Shown in pieces: positions 59,464 through 64,000 of a DNA stretch of 64,000 nt. Source of the stretch: Betaproteobacteria bacterium HGW-Betaproteobacteria-16 (GTDB lineage: Bacteria; Pseudomonadota; Gammaproteobacteria; Burkholderiales; Burkholderiaceae_C). Numbering within the stretch: position 1 is the first letter of the stretch; every line of letters begins with the position of its first letter. The notes under the pieces are model-generated. The model had not been told where the DNA came from. It made no database searches and saw nothing but the letters and a program-made list of their open reading frames with translations. Location: NCBI GenBank assembly GCA_002840835.1, contig PHCQ01000005.1, positions 62,001 through 126,000 on the forward strand, read 5' to 3'. The position numbers and the translations under genes are program-made.

Positions 59464-60474
59464 TCAGGCCGCGCCGAAGCTGTGGGCCTGCTCAGGAGCC
59501 CAGGTCAGGCCGACGCGGTCGCCCGGGTGGTAGGGGGTCTGCACGAAATCGGCCTCGGACAACATCACCGAGACCTTGTCGCTGGCTGCTGTCTGTTCCA
59601 GCCGCAGGCCCAGCAGCACGTAGCTGCCCTGGTACTCGACATCGCTGACGGTGGCAGGCCAGCCAGCGCCTTCGGCCGGTGCGAGACGGATGTGGTCGTT
59701 GCGCACAGCAACTTTGCCGCTGGTGGTGTCGAGCACGTTGTGCCCGCCCATGAAGCGCGCCACAAACTCGCTGGCCGGGCGGTTGTAGACCACGTGTGGC
59801 GAACCGACCTGTTCGATGCGGCCGTGGTTCATCACCACCATGGTGTCGGCCAGGGCCATGGCCTCTTCCTGTGAATGGGTGACATGAATGAAGGTCAGGC
59901 CCAGTTCCTTCTGCCAGTGGCGCAGTTCGGCGCGCATCTGGATGCGCAAGAAGGGGTCGAGCGCGGAGAGTGGCTCGTCGAGCAGCAGCACACGCGGCTG
60001 GGTGATGAGCGCCCGCGCCAGTGCCACGCGCTGTTGCTGGCCGCCAGAGAGTTCGCCCGGTTTGCGTTGCGCCAGGTGCCCCATGGCCACACGTTCCAGC
60101 AGGTCCTGCGCCTGGCGGTGGCGGGTGGCCTTGTCCACGCCTTTCATCTTCAGGCTGAAGGCCACGTTGTCCAGCGCCGAGAGGTGCGGGAACAGCGCGA
60201 AGCTCTGGAACATCATGGCCGTGCCGCGCGCGGCGGCTGGTAGTGACGTGATGTTGCGGTTTTCGAGCAGGATGTCGCCGCTGGTGGTGCTTTCGTGTCC
60301 GGCGATCATGCGCAGCGTGGTGCTCTTGCCGCAGCCTGAAGGGCCGAGCAGGCAGCAGTAGCTGTTGGCTGCGATCTTCAGGTCGATGCTGTCCACCGCC
60401 ACGCTGCCCTGGGCGTAGCGCTTGGTCAGAGCAATGAGTTCGATGGCGGCGGGCGGGGGCGTCTGGTCATCCAT
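59464..60474 (-). CDS. ABC transporter ATP-binding protein (PotA-like)
   Basis: A 336-aa ATPase: Walker A GPSGCGKSTTLRM, signature LSGGQQQRVALARAL, Walker B VLLLDEPLSALDP, plus a C-terminal TOBE domain (about 265-330). First gene of the operon PotA, PotD, PotB, PotC, GntR, racemase (order on the minus strand). An operator-like inverted repeat lies 32 bp upstream of its ATG. Confidence 0.92.
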   Translation of the reverse strand: MDDQTPPPAAIELIALTKRYAQGSVAVDSIDLKIAANSYCCLLGPSGCGKSTTLRMIAGHESTTSGDILLENRNITSLPAAARGTAMMFQSFALFPHLSALDNVAFSLKMKGVDKATRHRQAQDLLERVAMGHLAQRKPGELSGGQQQRVALARALITQPRVLLLDEPLSALDPFLRIQMRAELRHWQKELGLTFIHVTHSQEEAMALADTMVVMNHGRIEQVGSPHVVYNRPASEFVARFMGGHNVLDTTSGKVAVRNDHIRLAPAEGAGWPATVSDVEYQGSYVLLGLRLEQTAASDKVSVMLSEADFVQTPYHPGDRVGLTWAPEQAHSFGAA

Positions 60475-60505
60475 GACAGCCCTGTTGCATCAACTGTGCC
60501 AAGTG

Positions 60506-60540
60506 TTTTGTATGCGTTTCTGGATAAATTGCATACAAAA
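60506..60540 (-). promoter_or_regulatory. Inverted repeat TTTTGTATGC...GCATACAAAA upstream of the PotA-type operon
   Basis: Perfect 10-bp arms (60506-60515 and 60531-60540) with a 15-bp centre, in the divergent gap between the potA-like gene (starts 60474) and dapF. The TTGTATGC/GCATACAA half-sites fit a FadR/GntR-type dyad, so it is a good candidate operator for the GntR/FCD regulator of this operon. Confidence 0.6.
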
Positions 60541-60678
60541 AAGCACTGACTTTGTGCGCAATCAGCCGCCTGTGTGCCTGGCGAGAGCCGTTGCGGTGCG
60601 CCTGCACCGCTGTGAGGCGCACCAGTCAGTGGCGATGCCACAGGACAGGGAGCACCGATGTGGACGGATAATCCACTC

Positions 60679-61554
60679 ATGCACATCCGCTTCACCAAAA
60701 TGCAGGGCGCAGGCAACGACTTTGTCGTGCTGGACGAGACGCGCGGCGCGCTGGGGCTGAGCAAGGCGCAATACCGCTGGCTGGCCGACCGGCATTTCGG
60801 CGTTGGTGCCGACCAGATCCTGACCGTGCGCCCATCGCCCGGGCCCGGGCTGGATTTTGAGTACATCATCCACAACGCTGACGGCGGCGAGGTTGAGCAC
60901 TGCGGCAACGGTGCGCGCTGTTTTGTGCGCTATGTGCGTGACAAAGGCCTGACCGATCGCAACCCCGTGCGCGTGAAGGTACAGCAAGGTGAGCTCAGCC
61001 TGAGACTCAACGACGATGGCCGGGTCACGGTCGACATGGGTCCACCGACATTTGAGCTGGGCCGCATCCCGTTCAACAGCCAGGACCTGGATCCACAAAG
61101 CACGGGCGCGTGGGAACAATGGCCGCTGGACCTGACCACCGAACGACGGGTGCTGGTGTCGGTGTTGTCCATGGGCAATCCGCATGCCGTGATGCTGGTC
61201 GACGACGTGGACACCGCGCCGGTGCGGGAATGGGGGCCACAGATCGAAACGCACCCGCGCTTTCCAGCGCGTGTGAATGCCGGTTTTCTCCAGGTGGTGG
61301 ATCGCAGCCACGTCCGCCTCAGGGTGTTTGAGCGCGGCACAGGTGAAACGCTGGCCTGCGGCACGGGCGCCTGCGCAGCGGTGGTCGCCGGCATTCGCCT
61401 GGGGCTGCTCGACAGCGAGGTGGACGTGCAGACCCATGGCGGCGTGCTCACCATCGCCTGGCAAGACGATGCCACCCACACCGCGCCGGTCCTAATGACC
61501 GGCCCGGCCACCACCGTTTTCGAAGGCGAGATCGACGTCCCCGATGTCGATTGA
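60679..61554 (+). CDS. dapF: Diaminopimelate epimerase
   Basis: A 291-aa PLP-independent epimerase converting LL- to meso-diaminopimelate for lysine and peptidoglycan synthesis. Start motif [17 protein letters not shown], catalytic Cys pair C75 ([13 protein letters not shown]) and C227 ([14 protein letters not shown]). I chose the ATG at 60679; an ATG at 60658, with AGGGAG upstream, would add 7 residues. The cluster dapF-DUF484-xerC is conserved in many proteobacteria. Confidence 0.95.
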   Translation: MHIRFTKMQGAGNDFVVLDETRGALGLSKAQYRWLADRHFGVGADQILTVRPSPGPGLDFEYIIHNADGGEVEHCGNGARCFVRYVRDKGLTDRNPVRVKVQQGELSLRLNDDGRVTVDMGPPTFELGRIPFNSQDLDPQSTGAWEQWPLDLTTERRVLVSVLSMGNPHAVMLVDDVDTAPVREWGPQIETHPRFPARVNAGFLQVVDRSHVRLRVFERGTGETLACGTGACAAVVAGIRLGLLDSEVDVQTHGGVLTIAWQDDATHTAPVLMTGPATTVFEGEIDVPDVD

Positions 61555-61605
61555 CCATTCACACCATCGCCGTGCGCCGACGCAGGGCGCCAAACTGAAA
61601 GATTC

Positions 61606-62307
61606 ATGATGCACAACCCCATTCCGCCGATCACCGAAGACGACATCGCCGACTATCTGGCCAACACGCCAGACTTCTTCGAGCGCCATGCCAGTCTGCT
61701 GGCGGCGGTGCAACTAACCAGCCCGCACGGCCATCGCGCCGTGAGCCTGCAGGAACGCCAGGCCGAAATGCTGCGGGAAAAGATCCGAGGCCTTGAGCTC
61801 AAGGCGGCCGAAATGATCCGTCACGGTCAGGAGAACACGACGATTGCCGACAAGCTGCAACGCTGGACGCGGGAGCTGCTGCTCACCCGCGAGTCGCGCG
61901 ATCTGCCCGAGGTCATTTCGCGCGAGATTGCAGCGCAGTTTCTGGTGCCGCAGGTGGCGATCAAGGTATGGGGCGTGTCACCCGAATTCGAGCAGGAAGC
62001 GTTTGCGCAAGGCGCCAGTGACGATGTGAAGGCGTTTGCCTCTTCACTGACGCTGCCCTACTGCGGCGCCAACCCCGGTCTGGAGGCGGCGGAGTGGTTG
62101 TTTGACCCGTCGACGGCGGCTTCGCTGGCGCTGATCCCGTTGCGCGCGGGCATGGCGCCTCAGGCCTTTGGCCTGCTGGTGCTGGCGTCGCCCGACGCGC
62201 AGCGTTTTGCCTCCGACATGGGCACCGACTTCCTGGAGCGCATCGGTGAACTGACCAGCGCGGCGCTCTCCAGATTGCGCCCGGTGGTCGAGCCAGAGCT
62301 GGATTGA
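61606..62307 (+). CDS. DUF484 (GAF-like) protein
   Basis: A 233-aa protein of the DUF484 family: ITEDDIADYLANTPDFFERH at the N-terminus, the coiled helix LQERQAEMLREKIRGLELKA, then a GAF-like domain. The family is of unknown function and is conserved between dapF and xerC in gammaproteobacteria and betaproteobacteria. The stop overlaps or abuts the xerC start. Confidence 0.9.
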   Translation: MMHNPIPPITEDDIADYLANTPDFFERHASLLAAVQLTSPHGHRAVSLQERQAEMLREKIRGLELKAAEMIRHGQENTTIADKLQRWTRELLLTRESRDLPEVISREIAAQFLVPQVAIKVWGVSPEFEQEAFAQGASDDVKAFASSLTLPYCGANPGLEAAEWLFDPSTAASLALIPLRAGMAPQAFGLLVLASPDAQRFASDMGTDFLERIGELTSAALSRLRPVVEPELD

Positions 62308-62339
62308 TTTTTGTCGTCTTGCCATCAGGCCTTGATCCT

Positions 62340-63374
62340 GTGACCCACACCGAAAGCGACGCCCAACTGATAGCGGCCTACCTGTCCCATGCACGGGTGG
62401 AAAAACGCCTTGCCGAGCGCACGATGGCGCTCTACGCGCTGGATCTGGAGAAGCTGACCGCCAAGGTGGCGGAAGCCGGGCTGTCGTTGAAGGAGGTGCA
62501 GAACGCCCACATCCGGCGCTGGGTGGCACAGATGCACAGCGCCGGGCGCAGCCCCCGAGGCATCGCGCTGGTTCTCTCAGGCTGGCGTGGACTGTACCTC
62601 TGGATGGGGCGACAGGGGTTGCTGGACCACAACCCGGTTCAGGATGTGCGCGCACCCAAGGCAGGCAAGCCCTTGCCCAAGGCGCTGGGCGTGGACGAAT
62701 CGGTGCAGTTGGCCACCTATGTGGCCGAGGCTGACTCGCCGGCGCTGGAGGCACGCGATCGGTGCATCACCGAATTGCTCTATGGCTGTGGGCTGCGTAT
62801 CGGAGAACTGGTCGGGCTGGATGTGCGGGCCGGGCCGGGTGCGAAGGGCTGGATCGACATGCACGACGGCGAGGCCCATGTGCTGGGCAAGGGCGCCAAG
62901 CGCCGAAGTGTGCCGGTGGGCCGAGCCGCGTTGCAGGCGCTGGCCCGGTGGCTGGAGGCACGCAAGACGTGGCTGGGCCCTGAGGCGGTCGATGCGCAGG
63001 CGTTGTTTGTCGGCGCCAGGGGGCAGCGTCTGACGCCACAGCACATTCGTGTACGTCTCAAGCGCCGCTCGCAGCTTGCCGGCCTCGCCACGCCGGTACA
63101 CCCGCACATGCTGCGCCACTCCTTTGCCAGCCATGTGCTGCAATCCAGTGGCGATCTCAGGGCGGTGCAGGAGTTGCTGGGTCACGCCAGCATCAGCACC
63201 ACGCAGGTTTACACCCGGCTGGACTTCCAGCATCTGGCCAAGGTCTACGATGCGTCTCATCCACGTGCCCTGGTCAAAGGGAAGACGGCCTCCGGTCCCG
63301 CGGGCAGCGATGCTGGCGACGTGGCGGCGGATGCGCGTTCACCGGCCACACCGGAAAAGCCTCGCCATCCGTAG
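62340..63374 (+). CDS. xerC: Tyrosine recombinase XerC
   Basis: A 344-aa site-specific recombinase that resolves chromosome dimers at dif with XerD. N-terminal SAM-like domain (LSHARVEKRLAERTMALYALDLEKL) and catalytic domain: R in GCGLRIGELVGLD, K in KGAKRRSVPVG, HMLRHSFASHVLQSSGD, LLGHASISTTQVYTRLD with nucleophile Y291. The C-terminal tail of about 35 residues is low-complexity. Start is uncertain: a GTG at 62340 or a TTG at 62304 that overlaps the DUF484 stop. Third gene of the conserved dapF-DUF484-xerC cluster. Confidence 0.92.
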   Translation: MTHTESDAQLIAAYLSHARVEKRLAERTMALYALDLEKLTAKVAEAGLSLKEVQNAHIRRWVAQMHSAGRSPRGIALVLSGWRGLYLWMGRQGLLDHNPVQDVRAPKAGKPLPKALGVDESVQLATYVAEADSPALEARDRCITELLYGCGLRIGELVGLDVRAGPGAKGWIDMHDGEAHVLGKGAKRRSVPVGRAALQALARWLEARKTWLGPEAVDAQALFVGARGQRLTPQHIRVRLKRRSQLAGLATPVHPHMLRHSFASHVLQSSGDLRAVQELLGHASISTTQVYTRLDFQHLAKVYDASHPRALVKGKTASGPAGSDAGDVAADARSPATPEKPRHP

Positions 63375-63497
63375 CGGCCTGGTTTCAAGATGAAACCGAG
63401 TTCCAGGACAGGGGTAATCCCGCTGTTACTTGGTTTCTGACCGACCATAATCCATCCATAAGCAAGTTATTACATTTCAATTTTTCGGAGCTTCCCA

Positions 63498-63932
63498 ATG
63501 TCCAAACTGCTGGTGTTCATCAAATCCCTCTTTGTTGTTGCAGTGCTGGCCACCTCGGCGCAGGCTCAGGCGCAAGAGGCCATCAAGGTCGTCTATCACA
63601 TGAGTGAAGGCATTCCCCAGGCCTCCAGGGCAGTCAACAACATCCGCAATCACCTGGCGGCAGACCCCACCGCGAAGATCGTGGTCGTCACCCACGGTCT
63701 GGGCATCGACTTCCTGCTTGATGGCGCCACCAACCAGATGGACCAGTCCTTCGCTGGCGCCATCGGAGACCTCGCTGCCAAAGGGGTCGAGTTCCGTGTG
63801 TGCAACAACACTCTCGTGGCGCGCAAGATCGATCCGGCGAAAGTGGCCATGGAGGCCAAGGTCGTTCCCTCCGGTGTGGCCGAAGTCGCCAGGCTGCAAG
63901 CGCGCGAAGGCTTTGTCTACCTGCGCCCCTGA
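63498..63932 (+). CDS. Secreted DsrE-family protein
   Basis: A 144-aa protein with a signal peptide (MSKLLVFIKSLFVVAVLATS, cleavage about residue 26 after AQAQA) and a DsrE/DsrF-like fold (VVYHMSEG, VVVTHGLGIDFLLDG, and C102 in RVCNNTLVARKID, in the position of the sulfur-carrier Cys). Periplasmic members of the DsrE family are linked to sulfur chemistry, but for this one no activity is known. AATTTTTCGGAG precedes the ATG. It stands alone at the end of the window, 123 bp after xerC. Confidence 0.85.
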   Translation: MSKLLVFIKSLFVVAVLATSAQAQAQEAIKVVYHMSEGIPQASRAVNNIRNHLAADPTAKIVVVTHGLGIDFLLDGATNQMDQSFAGAIGDLAAKGVEFRVCNNTLVARKIDPAKVAMEAKVVPSGVAEVARLQAREGFVYLRP

Positions 63933-64000
63933 GCGCCCTGCTGCGCCCCTTGGGGCAGGCCTCGCGCAGCGCCGCCTGGCCCACTGACAATCGCAGTCAA

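Noticed and set aside
63381-63397. Hairpin GGTTTCA-AGA-TGAAACC after xerC as a terminator
   Set aside because: No T-run follows and the stem is short, so it was not scored as a terminator.

Overview
The window looks like a chromosomal segment of a GC-rich betaproteobacterium, most likely Burkholderiales, family Comamonadaceae (Hydrogenophaga/Acidovorax-like). This rests on codon usage, the five-gene Liv-type transporter plus acyl-CoA ligase arrangement, the dapF-DUF484-xerC cluster, a bacterial class A RNase P RNA, and many copies of a GC-rich multi-hairpin intergenic repeat that I associate with this family. No rRNA, tRNA, phage or CRISPR array was seen. Almost all the sequence is coding.

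Layout. 1-3150 (+): the end of a cardiolipin synthase-like phospholipase D, a GlsB/YeaQ-like membrane protein coupled to an alpha/beta hydrolase, a small lipoprotein and two small unknown proteins. 3263-11756: a copper/heavy-metal resistance island. It has two P1B ATPases of different type, a YVTN beta-propeller protein, a Met-rich lipoprotein, a small Cys-containing protein, a MerR/CueR-type regulator and a CopZ-like chaperone. Three promoters have the 19-bp spacer typical of MerR regulation, one promoter region has a perfect FNR/Anr box, and a 269-bp MITE-like element sits in the middle.

11983-21878 (+) is the most unusual part. A GntR/HutC regulator heads an eleven-gene run encoding an AprA-like flavoprotein, an AprB-like double [4Fe-4S] protein, a HEAT-repeat protein, a 7Fe ferredoxin, a TauABC/SsuABC-like importer whose binding protein carries a C-terminal NosL-like domain, a DUF971 protein, a ferredoxin-NADP reductase and a YeiH-type putative sulfate/sulfite exporter. 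I read it as an import-and-redox system for a small sulfur-containing or other oxyanionic compound, with electrons passing between NADPH, ferredoxin and the AprAB-like enzyme. The substrate is not known to me.

22018-27863: acetyltransferase, SerA-type dehydrogenase, a large orphan multi-PAS histidine kinase and a DUF2784 membrane protein. 27952-38095: a Liv-type ABC importer with an AMP-dependent acyl-CoA ligase on the minus strand, divergent from an AtuA-family/crotonase pair. Together these suggest uptake, CoA activation and degradation of a carboxylic acid. 38152-52151: housekeeping and miscellaneous genes (amidotransferase, BamE-like protein, thioesterase, Atm1-like ABC exporter, HypT-like LysR regulator, GltI-like binding protein, pyrC, DUF3025, htpX with a sigma-32-like promoter, glycine-zipper protein, COG2509 flavoprotein, DUF2239 protein with a tandem ACCCGGGT operator, MATE pump). 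52173-52531 is rnpB. 52554-60474 (-): a small cytochrome c, a Nudix-MBL fusion and a PotABCD-like transporter operon with a GntR/FCD regulator and an Asp/Glu/hydantoin racemase-family enzyme. 60679-63932 (+): dapF, DUF484, xerC and a secreted DsrE-like protein.

Repeats. About nine copies of a GC-rich repeat lie at gene junctions, including every junction of the Liv operon. One copy has become part of a coding sequence.
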